Position numbers and translations under genes: made by a program. 64,000 bases of DNA from Paraburkholderia ferrariae NBRC 106233 (lineage in GTDB: Bacteria; Pseudomonadota; Gammaproteobacteria; Burkholderiales; Burkholderiaceae): contig NZ_BAYB01000004.1 of NCBI RefSeq assembly GCF_000685035.1, positions 124,001-188,000 on the forward strand, written 5' to 3'. This document shows, piece after piece, positions 1-8,791 of the stretch. Under the pieces are notes generated by a model. The model saw nothing but the letters and a program-made list of their open reading frames with translations, did not search any database and had not been told where the DNA came from. Every line of letters starts with the position of its first letter. Position 1 is the stretch's first letter.

Positions 1-167
1 GCTGCAGCGTCGTGGAACTGCTGCACACCGTTGCGCAGCAGTGCATTTGCGCGTGCCTCGGGAAATCCGCAGCGACGGGCCCAGGTGTCAGCATCGACCG
101 TTCGTACCGGCAGGCTGGATGCGATGCCGGACAGCGACAGTACAGGAGGGGTTGGAGACGCAGACAT
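1..167 (-). CDS. KAS III-like (FabH-type) protein, N-terminal part, runs off the left edge
   Basis: The reading frame opens at an ATG two bases after the stop of the upstream KAS III-like gene and continues open to the window edge, so about 55 residues are visible. The start, with LSGIASSLPVRTVDADTWA, resembles the first beta-strand and 'G.YLP.R.V.N' opening of 3-oxoacyl-ACP synthase III proteins. The near-zero spacing suggests translational coupling with the preceding KAS III-like gene. The catalytic region is not in the window, so the family assignment is inferred from a short stretch plus context. Confidence 0.45.
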   Translation of the reverse strand, partial: MSASPTPPVLSLSGIASSLPVRTVDADTWARRCGFPEARANALLRNGVQQFHDAA

Positions 168-169
168 CG

Positions 170-1204
170 CTAGCTCCCGCGGTATTCGAGAACGGCGCAT
201 GCCGCCTGCCCCTGGAAGCCTGCTGACCACAGCAGGATGCGTTGTCCGTCCGCCGGAACAATCGTTTGCAGCAACACGTGGAGCTGCGCCGGCGCGTCTG
301 CGGCGCACAGATACCCGATATCGCCTGACTCCGGGTACCACATTCGCCCGACTGGCAGTCGGGCCTCTGCACTGACGTTGCATGCCAGGGTGGTGTTGAT
401 GCGCGGAGGCACGATCCAGTCAAATGCAGTGGGTTTCAGGCCAGTCTGCGCGCACGTCTCCTCAATGACTTCGACTACGACCTCTTCGTCGATACAGATA
501 TCCTGCGGCGGGACGGACACGGAGGTGGAGGGCGTCCGTACCGTGAGACTGCGTACGTGCCATCCGGGACACGCCTCACGCCTGACCAGTATCGCGGCTG
601 CGCCATCAGCCAATACGGTCAGCGAACCGGTCTGACGTGAAAATGGCGGGAGCCAGCGTTCAGCCGCGACGATCAGTGTCGTGTGCATGCGGTCGTCACT
701 GGCCATCATGTCGGCCGCCACCTGCAGCGCAAGAAAGAAGGACACGCCCTGGATCTGTCCGATTGCGAACGGGGCACCCGTCGATCCCAGTTCGCTGTGC
801 AGGCGACCCGCGCACGATAGCGCGAGATCGTGTTCAAGACTGGTTCCACATACGATGATCTGGTCTGGCACATGGTTGTCTTTCGAGGGATACCGTCGGA
901 TAGCTTCGCTGGCTACGGCGGATGTCATTTCCGAGAGGCTGAGGCGTAGCTCGCTGGCGACATGCGTCGGCATCGCAGGGTGGACGGGCCGGGACGGATG
1001 ATTTGCGGCGACGGGCGGTGTCTCCAGTTGGCGCCAGCGCAGCGTATCGGCATAGACTGATCGCATGACGGCTTCGCGCATGGAGTTGGGTGTGGCCGCT
1101 GGCTCCTGTGCCAGCGCTTCGGGGCGCACATGTGCCTTCGGTACATAGCGCGCTGTCGCTGCGATGCAGACTTGCCCGTGGCCGTGGTCAGTTGCGACGT
1201 ACAT
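170..1204 (-). CDS. KAS III-like thiolase-fold protein, catalytic cysteine apparently missing
   Basis: 344 residues, the usual length for FabH-type beta-ketoacyl-ACP synthase III proteins, which condense an acyl-CoA or acyl-ACP with malonyl-ACP. The fold signature is visible in GQIQGVSFFLALQVAADMM and LADGAAAILV. In active members the first motif has a Cys just before the SGF-like turn; here that position reads Gly (QGVSF), and the usual His and Asn motifs near the C-terminus are also not recognisable (PPRINTT, SGDIGYLC). It therefore may be a non-condensing partner, acyltransferase or chain-length/priming factor. It overlaps the end of the carrier protein gene by 17 bases and is followed after two bases by another KAS III-like gene. 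The start has only a weak ribosome site, so coupling is likely. Confidence 0.65.
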   Translation of the reverse strand: MYVATDHGHGQVCIAATARYVPKAHVRPEALAQEPAATPNSMREAVMRSVYADTLRWRQLETPPVAANHPSRPVHPAMPTHVASELRLSLSEMTSAVASEAIRRYPSKDNHVPDQIIVCGTSLEHDLALSCAGRLHSELGSTGAPFAIGQIQGVSFFLALQVAADMMASDDRMHTTLIVAAERWLPPFSRQTGSLTVLADGAAAILVRREACPGWHVRSLTVRTPSTSVSVPPQDICIDEEVVVEVIEETCAQTGLKPTAFDWIVPPRINTTLACNVSAEARLPVGRMWYPESGDIGYLCAADAPAQLHVLLQTIVPADGQRILLWSAGFQGQAACAVLEYRGS

Positions 1205-1466
1205 GGGATTCCACGAAGGAGACCAGATTGTCGAAACGTAGAAAGAGGTCGGACGAGAGATCTTCCGGCGCGAGTGTGAAGCCGAAGCGCTGCTCGAGCT
1301 GAAGAAGCAGGTCTGTCATGTTCATTGAGTCGATGCCGACGTCGAACAGGTTCGTGTCGTCCGCAATGAGGTCCGCTGCCGCGGTGCTGCCGATAGCCGA
1401 CAGCAGGCATGACCTGACGGCGGTGGCGATTTCCTCGCGGCCCGGGTCGTGCATGTTATGCGTCAT
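1188..1466 (-). CDS. Free-standing acyl carrier protein
   Basis: 92 residues, acidic, with the phosphopantetheine attachment motif GIDSMNMTDLLLQLEQRFG; the Ser of DSM carries the prosthetic group in this family. I chose the start at 1466 because AGGAGA lies six bases upstream and the longer frame adds only low-complexity sequence. It sits between the acyl-CoA dehydrogenase (11-base overlap at its 5' end) and the KAS III-like gene (17-base overlap at its 3' end), so the three are almost certainly one operon. A dedicated carrier protein beside a dehydrogenase suggests that a carrier-bound acyl or aminoacyl group is oxidised, as in small natural-product pathways; the substrate cannot be read from sequence. 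Confidence 0.85.
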   Translation of the reverse strand: MTHNMHDPGREEIATAVRSCLLSAIGSTAAADLIADDTNLFDVGIDSMNMTDLLLQLEQRFGFTLAPEDLSSDLFLRFDNLVSFVESHVRRN

Positions 1467-2766
1467 GAGATGTCTCCTGCCCGGATCGGTGGGCATTGGC
1501 GATGTCGGGTGATGGGTCAGGCTGAGTGGGGCAGCCGGAGGGCGGTGCCGTGATGTCCCACGGACGTGACGCTGATCGCTGCGCTGCCCGTGCAATCATG
1601 AGTCGCTGCAGGTCGCCGGTACCTTCCATGATGTCGAAAGCCTTGGCGTCCCGGTAAGCCTGCTCAAGTGACGGACAGGCGGCGATGCCGTCGATACCGG
1701 CGAGGTCGATGGCAGCACGCGTCACCCGTGCGGCTACGCGCGAGGCAAACGCCTTGGTCATGGATGAATCCATTGACGTTGCAACGCCGCGATCTGCTTT
1801 CCAGGCCGTGCAGTGGCAGAGCAGCCACGCGGCCGCAATCTGGCGGTCGATGTCGAGCAGGGACGCTTCCACGCTCGCCACGCTGCGATGCCTGTCTGCG
1901 GGTGTGCCGCCCGCACCGAGCCAGGCCGCAAGGTCCGCGCGCACCCGCCGGCAGGTACCGACCATGACGGCGGAGAGCAGTGGCCTGAAATAGTCCCAGG
2001 ACCGCTGCGCACCCGAGAAAGCGTCATCGAGGGGCTTTTCGTCGCCGCGGGCAAGCAGCGCATCATCGGTGAGCTCGCAGTCTGCGTAGGAGAGCACGGC
2101 GAGCTGGGTCGCGCGCAGACCTGCCATCCGTTCGATGCGCGACACCGTGAATCCTGGCGTATTGCAATCCACAAGGAATGCGCGGATCCCGTAGCGACCC
2201 ATGTCTCGGTTGATCGTTGCAAACGTGATCACGCAGTCTGCGCGTGCGCCGTTCGTGATAAAGCACTTTGTGCCGTTCAGGACCCAGCCGCGGCCGGTCT
2301 TTCGTGCACTCGTGCGCATGGCAGTCGCGTCGGAACCGCAGTCCGGCTCGGTGATGGCGAAAGCGCCCCAGCGCGGCGAGCCCGCCTGGAACCGCTCGAA
2401 GAACCCGGCCTGCTGTTGCGTCGAGGCGAGCGCAACGACAGGCGGCATGGCCAGCCCGGGGCCCGGCAGCGCCAGCGCGATGCTTGCGTCGGCCTCCCCG
2501 AGGTAGGCCATCAGAGTTGTCTGCGCGACGAGGGACTGCAGTGTCGGACAGCCGCCGTACCGGGTGGGCACGAGGTTCATGTTCAGAGCGCTTAGGTCAG
2601 CTGCACGCCAGGGAGGACCGACGATCTCGCCGGTTGCGTCCGATTCGGGACTGACAGCGCGCATACGCCTGGCAAGCAGGTCGAGATCGAGCCCGCGATC
2701 GGCGAGCGCTGCGCCGATGTCGTCGATCGTGTGAGCCTGCTGCGACGTTGGTTCGTGTCGCGTCAT
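1456..2766 (-). CDS. Acyl-CoA dehydrogenase family flavoprotein
   Basis: 436 residues. Clear family features are the FAD/substrate motif FAITEPDCGSDATAMRTSA, the central beta domain (GWVLNGTKCFITNG, a classic segment), and the C-terminal helical domain ending in YRDAKAFDIMEGTGDLQR, which matches the usual 'I.EGT..I...' element. Start at 2766 is preceded by GGGAGAAGG at ideal spacing. It is the first gene of the minus-strand set with the carrier protein and the KAS III-like proteins. Members of this family oxidise acyl-CoA or carrier-bound acyl chains at the alpha-beta bond; the linked carrier protein makes an ACP-bound substrate likely, but that is inference. Confidence 0.88.
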   Translation of the reverse strand: MTRHEPTSQQAHTIDDIGAALADRGLDLDLLARRMRAVSPESDATGEIVGPPWRAADLSALNMNLVPTRYGGCPTLQSLVAQTTLMAYLGEADASIALALPGPGLAMPPVVALASTQQQAGFFERFQAGSPRWGAFAITEPDCGSDATAMRTSARKTGRGWVLNGTKCFITNGARADCVITFATINRDMGRYGIRAFLVDCNTPGFTVSRIERMAGLRATQLAVLSYADCELTDDALLARGDEKPLDDAFSGAQRSWDYFRPLLSAVMVGTCRRVRADLAAWLGAGGTPADRHRSVASVEASLLDIDRQIAAAWLLCHCTAWKADRGVATSMDSSMTKAFASRVAARVTRAAIDLAGIDGIAACPSLEQAYRDAKAFDIMEGTGDLQRLMIARAAQRSASRPWDITAPPSGCPTQPDPSPDIANAHRSGQETSHDA

Positions 2767-3007
2767 GACGCCTTCTCCCAGGTGGGCGCATCTGCGCCCA
2801 GGACCGATATTCACGCGAACCCACGGATGAGGTTTGCGTGTCGTCTGGCAATGAGCGTAGGCATCAGGGCGGGGAGTCGTCACCTCCGAACATTGGGAGG
2901 CTGTTGTATCGGGGGCGTTCGTGGGGACGTTGTGGCGGTCACGCGGCAGTGGATGACCGATAATGACATTCAGACCAAACGATGATGGCTAACTACAGGT
3001 GTGACGT

Positions 3008-3844
3008 ATGGCAGCGCGAAAACAGACGACAGAGAAAAAACCGTTGCTGAAGCGAGACAAGCGAGGGCCCCGCACGACCAAGCGAGGGGACCAGGTTGCC
3101 GAACTTATCAAGACGTGGATTACCGATGGCAAGGTGCGGCCGGGCGTGCGGCTGAACAAGGAGGCCGACCTCCAGGAAATATTCAACGTCAGCCGCGGTT
3201 CGATGCGCGATGCCCTCAAGGCACTGGAGGTGCAGGGACTCGTGCGTCTGAGTACGGGACCGGAGGGTGGTGCAACGATTACGCGAGTGCCACTCGCCCG
3301 GGCATTTCAGGCGTTGCAGAACTACCTGTTTTTCGAGAGCATCAGCCTCGAGGATATTTATGCGGTGCGGCGCGTGCTGGAGCCGCTGCTTGCGGCGGGA
3401 GCGGTGGAGCATCTGACGGACACAGATCTGGAGGCGCTCGAGCGCAGTGTGGATGTGTGCGAGCCATTTGCCCCGAGTCATGAACGTGCGCTCGACCAGC
3501 GCCACGAGGACATCCACTTCCATGACGTGCTGGCTGCGGCAAATCCGAACGCCTTTCTTCGCTGCGTATGCCAGATCATCAACCAGATGCTGCACAGCCT
3601 CGTGATCGTGGCCGGCAACGTGACCCAGCGGGATTACCAGGCGTTCGGGCGGCAGACTGTCGCTGCTCACCGCGCGATTCTGGATGCCGCGAAGAAGCGC
3701 GACGCCGGTGCGGTGGAGCAGCTTATGGCGGCGCACATGGATGAAGCCGAGGCCCAACTGCGCAAGGTGCACGCAGCCTTGCGCCAGAAGCTGGTACTGG
3801 ATTCGGACCTTGGTCTGCACGTCGGCAGAAAGGGCGGTAACTGA
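3008..3844 (+). CDS. GntR-family transcriptional regulator, FadR/FCD type
   Basis: 278 residues. A basic N-terminus (KPLLKRDKRGPRTTKRGDQV) precedes a winged helix (residues about 25-95: FNVSRGSMRDALKALEVQGLV, with the wing STGPEGGATITR). The C-terminal FCD ligand domain follows, with metal-ligand-like residues spread over HEDIHFHDVLAAA, Q..N and HRAILDAAKKRD...H. FCD regulators usually bind carboxylates or acyl ligands and repress a neighbouring catabolic operon. It lies between the acyl-carrier cluster (divergent) and the amidase gene (convergent), so it could control either or both. No strong ribosome site is visible before the ATG. Confidence 0.9.
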   Translation: MAARKQTTEKKPLLKRDKRGPRTTKRGDQVAELIKTWITDGKVRPGVRLNKEADLQEIFNVSRGSMRDALKALEVQGLVRLSTGPEGGATITRVPLARAFQALQNYLFFESISLEDIYAVRRVLEPLLAAGAVEHLTDTDLEALERSVDVCEPFAPSHERALDQRHEDIHFHDVLAAANPNAFLRCVCQIINQMLHSLVIVAGNVTQRDYQAFGRQTVAAHRAILDAAKKRDAGAVEQLMAAHMDEAEAQLRKVHAALRQKLVLDSDLGLHVGRKGGN

Positions 3845-3895
3845 CGGATGCCCGAACCGTTGACACTGCGCTCGGTGTCCGCTGGTTGACCAACC

Positions 3896-5320
3896 TTAGT
3901 GTGTTGTGCGGTTAGGTATAGAAGCGGAAAGCGAGCGTGCCACGTCCGCGAGTGGTGCCCGTCCGAACGCGAGTTCCAGGATGTGGCTTGCCCAGAGCAC
4001 AAGTGCATCGGCGTGACGGCCGCCAACAATCTGTATCCCGACCGGTAGACCTTCTGAAGTGGTGCCCGTGTAGACGCTCGCCGCAGGAAGACCGAGCTGG
4101 TTGCACCACGCGGTGAAGTGGGGAAACAGCTCCTCGCTGGCCGGGAGTTCCGCAAGCGGCATGGCCACTCGGGGATACACCGGGCAGATGACAAGATCGT
4201 ACCGCTCGAAGAACACGTTGACCGCGGCTCCGAGCTCCCCTCTCTCGATGAGTGCGCCAAGCAACGCCTGGCGCGATATTGTCGCGCCTGCTTCAGAGTA
4301 GGCCTGCAATGACGGATCAAGCGCCGCACCGCCGTCAGCCATGCTTTCGGTGAGCTGGCGACAGCAGGCAGGCCAGATGGTGGCGTGGATCGCGTTACAG
4401 CGAGCGATACCCGGCGGATCTTCCGGCTGAACCCTGGCGCCAAGGTCACGGAAGGTGTCGACTGTACGCATGAGCGCGTCGTGGACGGCGGTTTCGGGCG
4501 TGACAGCGAGGCCCAGGGACGGACTGTACGCTATGCGGACACCGCCTGGTGTTGGCTTGCACTTAAGACCAAGTTCATAGTCGCTGGCGTCGAACGGCAA
4601 GGCGTACCAGTCGCGGCTATCAGGGCGGCTGATGACGGTCAGGACGCGCGCGGCATCCCCCACGCAGCGTGTCATGGGGCCAACGTGGCTCAACAGCCCG
4701 AACGGACCGCGTGGCGCATGCGGAACGCGTCCGAAGCTCGGCTTGAAACCAAACGTACCAGTGAACGCGGCTGGAATCCGGATCGATCCACCGCCGTCGG
4801 TGCCGATCGCCACGGGCGCCATGCCAAGCGCGACCGCCGCGGCGGCTCCGCCGCTGCTGCCGCCTGGGGTACGGTCCGTATCCCAGGGATTGCGCGTGAC
4901 TCCCGTAAGCGGACTATCGGTGACGATCTTGTGGGCGAAATCAGGCAGGGTGGTCTTGGCAAAGCAGATGGCGCCAGACTCGCGAAGCCTCGCGACGCAC
5001 GGGCTGTCGTGGGGTGATGGCGTTTCGTCCGTGACGCGCGAGCCATATCGTGTAGCAAGTCCGGCGACAGCGACGTTGTCCTTGACGCTGATTGGCACTC
5101 CGTCGAGAGGGCCAAGCGGGCGTTTGCGTTGCCATCGTGTTTCCGATGCGCGGGCCATGTCGAGCGCGTCTGGAGCCATCTGGCAGAAAGCATTCACGGC
5201 GGGGTCGAACCTCTCGATCCGTTGAAGCACGGCGGACATGACGTCGACTGGCGAGACGCTACCGTTGCGATAAACCTCCTGCAGTTCCTGTGCAGTGAGT
5301 TCACAGAGATCGCCCTGCAT
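3896..5320 (-). CDS. Amidase signature family hydrolase (amidase 1)
   Basis: 474 residues, typical for amidase signature enzymes, which hydrolyse carboxamides to acid and ammonia using a Ser-cisSer-Lys triad. The lysine sits in DGVPISVKDNVAVAGL, and the serine pair in the Gly/Ser-rich stretch TPGGSSGGAAAAVALGM followed by GTDGGGSIRIPAAFTGTFG. AAGGAGAGGAC immediately precedes the ATG. It is a close paralogue of the amidase at 10783 (same N-terminal pattern LTAQELQEVYRNGSVSPVDV versus LNAAQLVAGFRQRSLSPVEV). It faces the GntR regulator gene tail to tail. Its specificity is unknown; context suggests a small amide imported by the adjacent ABC system. Confidence 0.9.
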   Translation of the reverse strand: MQGDLCELTAQELQEVYRNGSVSPVDVMSAVLQRIERFDPAVNAFCQMAPDALDMARASETRWQRKRPLGPLDGVPISVKDNVAVAGLATRYGSRVTDETPSPHDSPCVARLRESGAICFAKTTLPDFAHKIVTDSPLTGVTRNPWDTDRTPGGSSGGAAAAVALGMAPVAIGTDGGGSIRIPAAFTGTFGFKPSFGRVPHAPRGPFGLLSHVGPMTRCVGDAARVLTVISRPDSRDWYALPFDASDYELGLKCKPTPGGVRIAYSPSLGLAVTPETAVHDALMRTVDTFRDLGARVQPEDPPGIARCNAIHATIWPACCRQLTESMADGGAALDPSLQAYSEAGATISRQALLGALIERGELGAAVNVFFERYDLVICPVYPRVAMPLAELPASEELFPHFTAWCNQLGLPAASVYTGTTSEGLPVGIQIVGGRHADALVLWASHILELAFGRAPLADVARSLSASIPNRTTH

Positions 5321-5636
5321 GTCCTCTCCTTATTAATTATAACAAATACACCATATTGCCGATTGTGGTCGATGTCAAGGTCCCGTTCAAGTTATTGGTT
5401 TCGGGGTAAACACGCTGAAAACATGAGTTGACACCCGCATTTTGCGGGGCTAATTTAATAGCAATAAATCAGGGGCGCGACCGGCCGGATGCGGCTGGAC
5501 AGTCACAGTGTGTCCGTGTGCCGTGACGGCAATTTGTCGTGAGCGTTGGCGCAGCGCGGATCGCCTGCGATGAGCGATCATCAGGGAGAGGCTACCGCGG
5601 CTGGTATGGGAAAAGAGTGCGGGTTGCCGCAGATAG
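5321..5636. other. Intergenic stretch between amidase 1 and the XRE gene
   Basis: No gene is supported here. The first 140 bases next to the amidase start (about 5330-5465) are clearly AT-richer than the surrounding DNA (for example TTATTAATTATAACAAATA), as expected for the promoter of the minus-strand amidase. The remainder contains only short spurious frames. Confidence 0.5.
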
Positions 5637-5876
5637 TCAGCGGATACCGCCGCGGTCTTCGGCTGCCTTGATCAACTGCGACAGCGACACACCGAGCGCG
5701 TCAGCAATGTCGATCAATGCGTCGATTCCCGCGATCGTTTTTGCGCGCTCGATGAGTGAGATTGTGTTTGGGTGAACTTCCGCGCGTAATGCCAGACCGG
5801 CCTGCGTCCACTTCTTCAGCTTGCGGCGTGCGCGGATCTCCTTCCCAACAGCCTTGATCAGTGTTTCCTTGGTCAT
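5637..5876 (-). CDS. Small XRE-family helix-turn-helix regulator
   Basis: 79 residues forming a single lambda-repressor-like domain: KEIRARRKLKKWTQAGLALR is the first helix and turn, EVHPNTISLIERAKT the recognition region, and IDALIDIADALGVSLSQLI the closing helices. There is no ligand or dimerisation domain, which is usual for small XRE proteins. It is transcribed away from the ABC transporter operon; the spacer holds two palindromes 41 bases apart that are candidates for its operator. Confidence 0.8.
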   Translation of the reverse strand: MTKETLIKAVGKEIRARRKLKKWTQAGLALRAEVHPNTISLIERAKTIAGIDALIDIADALGVSLSQLIKAAEDRGGIR

Positions 5877-5931
5877 GCGTACTCGATTGAACTGGGCGAA
5901 TCGAGTATCGGGGAGCGAACGACCAGAAATT

Positions 5932-5945
5932 CACAATAAATTGTG
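5932..5945. promoter_or_regulatory. Palindrome CACAAT-AA-ATTGTG (candidate operator 1)
   Basis: A perfect 6-2-6 inverted repeat in an AT-rich spacer between the divergent XRE gene and the ABC transporter operon. The flanking bases (ATT...GTAAAC) are shared with the second copy, so the repeat is longer than the palindrome alone. The XRE protein next door is the most economical candidate binder; that link is inference. Confidence 0.55.
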
Positions 5946-5972
5946 TAAACGGAGTTTTGTTGATCTAAAATT

Positions 5973-5986
5973 CACAATATTTTGTG
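5973..5986. promoter_or_regulatory. Palindrome CACAATATTTTGTG (candidate operator 2)
   Basis: Second copy of the spacer palindrome, 41 bases downstream of the first centre to centre, about four helical turns, so both would lie on the same DNA face. Half-sites CACAA and TTGTG are kept; one inner base pair differs. Both copies are followed by GTAAAC. It lies about 115 bases before the permease start, consistent with promoter control. Confidence 0.5.
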
Positions 5987-6099
5987 TAAACGTGAGAGTG
6001 CGAGCCGGGGACGGCGTTGGTGGCAACTGGCTCGTGTTCTCTCCCTCGGCGGGCTACCGGCAGATGGCTGCTGGCGGGTTCCACCTGGTATGCGAGGAG

Positions 6100-6978
6100 A
6101 TGATGATAGGAATACTTAATGTTGCGAGCTACGCATGCGTTCTCGCGATGATTGCGCTCGGTCTGGCCGTGGTGTTCGGCATGATGGACATCGTGAACCT
6201 TGCACATGCCGAGTGGGTCACGATCGGCGCATACGCGTTAGCCGTTGCCCAGGCGGTTGGCGGGAAGGAGGCTTTCTGGCTTGCCTTGCTTGTGGCGCCC
6301 GCTGTCGGGGCCGCCCTCGGGTGGTGCCTCGAGCGTTTCATCATCCGGCTGCTCTATGACCGGCCACTGGACACGCTCCTCGCAACCTATGCGGTCAGCC
6401 TGATCCTGCAGAAGGCACTGGAACTCGTCTTCGGCACCCAGCCGATGCTCGTGTACGCCCCGTTCAGCGGGGCCATCCCCGTCCCGGGCGGAAGCTATCC
6501 GGCCTACCGGATCTTCGTGATCGGCGTCGCGCTGATGGTGACGGCAGGGTGCTGGTTGCTTTTTGCCCGTACGCGTTTTGGTACCCGGCTGCGGGCCGTG
6601 ATCCAGCACCCGGCGATGGCCGAGGCTACTGGCATCGACACCCGGCGCCTGAATCGCATTGCCTTCTGCGGTGGTGCGGCGCTCGCCTCGCTTGCTGGCG
6701 TGCTCGTCGCCCCCATGGTTTCGGTGGAGTCGCATCTGGGCGTCTCCTATCTCGCCAAGGCGTTCTTCGTGATCGTGCTGGGCGGTATCGGATCGATCGC
6801 GGGCAGCATCCTGGGCAGCGCAGTCATCGGTACCGCCGAGACGTTACTGAGCTATCGCGTCGATCCCTCCCTCGCATCGGCGGTGGTGCTGGTCCTCTCC
6901 ATCGTGGTGATCCGGTTCAGACCGCAAGGGCTGATCCCAGGATTCAGCGCGGCCCATCAGCTTCTCGGAAAAGGATAA
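6100..6978 (+). CDS. livH: Branched-chain-type ABC transporter permease (LivH family)
   Basis: 292 residues with about eight hydrophobic segments, first NVASYACVLAMIALGLAVVFG. The family motifs GMMDIVNLAHAEWVTIGAY and LGGIGSIAGSILGSAVIG are plain. The open frame extends 93 codons further upstream but overlaps the operator region, so I place the start at the ATG pair at 6100/6103 beside GAGGAG; 6064 is a further alternative. First gene of a permease-permease-ATPase-ATPase-binding protein operon. In this family LivH and LivM form the membrane channel for amino acids, amides or urea. Confidence 0.9.
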   Translation: MMIGILNVASYACVLAMIALGLAVVFGMMDIVNLAHAEWVTIGAYALAVAQAVGGKEAFWLALLVAPAVGAALGWCLERFIIRLLYDRPLDTLLATYAVSLILQKALELVFGTQPMLVYAPFSGAIPVPGGSYPAYRIFVIGVALMVTAGCWLLFARTRFGTRLRAVIQHPAMAEATGIDTRRLNRIAFCGGAALASLAGVLVAPMVSVESHLGVSYLAKAFFVIVLGGIGSIAGSILGSAVIGTAETLLSYRVDPSLASAVVLVLSIVVIRFRPQGLIPGFSAAHQLLGKG

Positions 6979-6983
6979 AGCGT

Positions 6984-8057
6984 ATGTCTGGAAAACATGC
7001 AGGCTGTCTGCGGCTCTGGTTCTCACAGCCCGTCCTGGCCCCCAGGGATGGCTCGCCGCTGTTGATGTGGAGCGTGGCAGTTGCCGCCGCGGCGCTCGTG
7101 CCTTTTTTTGCCGGTCCCTGGCTGCTGTCGACGGTACGCGATGCATTGGTCATGGGGATCCTCGCATTGAGCTATGACCTGCTCTGGGGACGGGCCGGGG
7201 TGCTCACTCTCGGGCACACCACGTTCCTGGGTCTCGGCGCTTACGGATTTGCCATCACGACCGTGCAGTTCGGACAGGCATCCGTGACCGGGTTGGCGGC
7301 GGGTGTTTTCTGCGCTGTGGCTGTCGCCGCCGTGATTGGCTATTTTCTGCTCTTTGCGGGGGTAAGGCTCCACTTCTTCGCCATCATCAGCCTGGCCGTG
7401 CTGATCGTCGCCCAGCAGCTCGCCGTCAGTTGGCAGTCGATTACCGGGGGCGACACGGGCATCCTTGGCATCCCGGGACTGTCATTTGGCGTGGGCAGCC
7501 ACACGTTCGACATGAGCAGTCCTCGCGCTTCCTGGTACACGGTCGTCGCTGTACTGCTTGCCGCGACTGGCCTGATATGGCTCGCCTGCCGCAGTCGCTA
7601 CGGCAAGGTGCTCGATGCGATCGCGACCAACGAGTGGCGCGCAAAGGCGTGCGGCTATCACACGTCGTTTCACCTGCTGCTCGTCTTCGTCGCCTCGGCG
7701 GCGCTTGCCGCAATCGCCGGCGCGCTGATGGCGGCCTGCTCGGGGGTGGTGGCACCGGACGTGTTCTCGCCGCTCCTTGCGACCGAAGTGATCCTCTGGG
7801 TGGCTATCGGCGGCAGGGGAAGAATTGGTGGACCTGTCGTCGCCGCGGTCGTTCTGACACTGCTCAGGCAGACCGTCTCCAGCTACAGCACGGACGGCTG
7901 GCCCCTGATCCTCGGCGGTCTGTTTCTCGCCTGCGTGCTGTTCATGCCCAACGGACTGCGACTTCATGAATTGGTGGAGGCTGCGCGTCGGACTGCTCGA
8001 GCGGTATGGAGCAGGCCGCCGGTTCACCGCGCGGGACACGCCCGGGAGGAACGGTAA
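6984..8057 (+). CDS. livM: Branched-chain-type ABC transporter permease (LivM family)
   Basis: 357 residues, strongly hydrophobic, with LivM hallmarks ALSYDLLWGRAGVLTLGHTT near the N-terminus and GGRGRIGGPVVAAVVLTLLR near the C-terminus. It starts five bases after livH, and its TAA stop overlaps the ATG of livG, so the proteins are made together. It forms the second half of the transmembrane pathway. The C-terminal tail after the last membrane segment is basic and longer than usual. Confidence 0.9.
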   Translation: MSGKHAGCLRLWFSQPVLAPRDGSPLLMWSVAVAAAALVPFFAGPWLLSTVRDALVMGILALSYDLLWGRAGVLTLGHTTFLGLGAYGFAITTVQFGQASVTGLAAGVFCAVAVAAVIGYFLLFAGVRLHFFAIISLAVLIVAQQLAVSWQSITGGDTGILGIPGLSFGVGSHTFDMSSPRASWYTVVAVLLAATGLIWLACRSRYGKVLDAIATNEWRAKACGYHTSFHLLLVFVASAALAAIAGALMAACSGVVAPDVFSPLLATEVILWVAIGGRGRIGGPVVAAVVLTLLRQTVSSYSTDGWPLILGGLFLACVLFMPNGLRLHELVEAARRTARAVWSRPPVHRAGHAREER

Positions 8058-8791
8058 TGGACGGCCAGTTTCTGCAGGGCACCAACCTGTCGCGCGCGTT
8101 CGGGGGAATCAACGCCGTGGCGGGCGTCGACATCAACATCGCGCCACGCGATCTGCTGTGCGTGATTGGCCCGAACGGCGCGGGCAAGAGCACGCTTGTC
8201 GGGCTGCTCTCAGGCGCAATTGCCCCCGGTTCCGGCGAACTGTATCTCGACGGCGAGCGGATGACCGGCCGCCCGATGCACGCGTTCTGCCGACGCGGTG
8301 TGGTGCGCAAGTTTCAGGGGACCAACACCTTCCTCACGATGACGGTGCGCGACAACCTGGTGGTAGCGGGCCTTGGCGTCGCGGCTTACCGGTCGACGCC
8401 AATGCCGGATCCCGACGCGGTACTGGAGGAGGTGGGTCTGGCCGGGCAGGCGGGCGAAACCGCCTCGCATTTGCCGCACGGTGAGCGGCAGTGGCTCGAG
8501 ATCGGCATGGCCATCATGTGCCAGCCCGCATTGCTGCTGCTCGACGAACCTGCAGCCGGTCTGTCCACGAAGGACGCGCAGCGGCTGGTACGCCTCATCC
8601 ACCGGCTACGGGAGCGGTGCGCGGTACTCGCCATCGAACACGACCTGGGCTTCGTGCAGTCCCTTGAGTGTGAGACGTGGGTGATGCACCGGGGAGAGGT
8701 GGTTCGACGGGGATCGTATGCGGAGATCGCGGACGACGAGGAGATCCGCCGCATCTATCTGGGGCGGGGGGCGACACATGCTGCACATTGA
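8057..8791 (+). CDS. livG: Branched-chain-type ABC transporter ATPase (LivG family)
   Basis: 244 residues. Walker A is GPNGAGKST, the signature region is LPHGERQWLEIGMA (LSGGQ replaced by LPHGE, common in LivG-like proteins), and Walker B is LLLLDEPAAGLS. The start at 8057 overlaps the livM stop by one base, with GGGAGGA upstream. It energises import through LivHM as a heterodimer with the next gene product. N-terminal RAFGGINAVAGVDI is typical of LivG. Confidence 0.9.
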   Translation: MDGQFLQGTNLSRAFGGINAVAGVDINIAPRDLLCVIGPNGAGKSTLVGLLSGAIAPGSGELYLDGERMTGRPMHAFCRRGVVRKFQGTNTFLTMTVRDNLVVAGLGVAAYRSTPMPDPDAVLEEVGLAGQAGETASHLPHGERQWLEIGMAIMCQPALLLLDEPAAGLSTKDAQRLVRLIHRLRERCAVLAIEHDLGFVQSLECETWVMHRGEVVRRGSYAEIADDEEIRRIYLGRGATHAAH

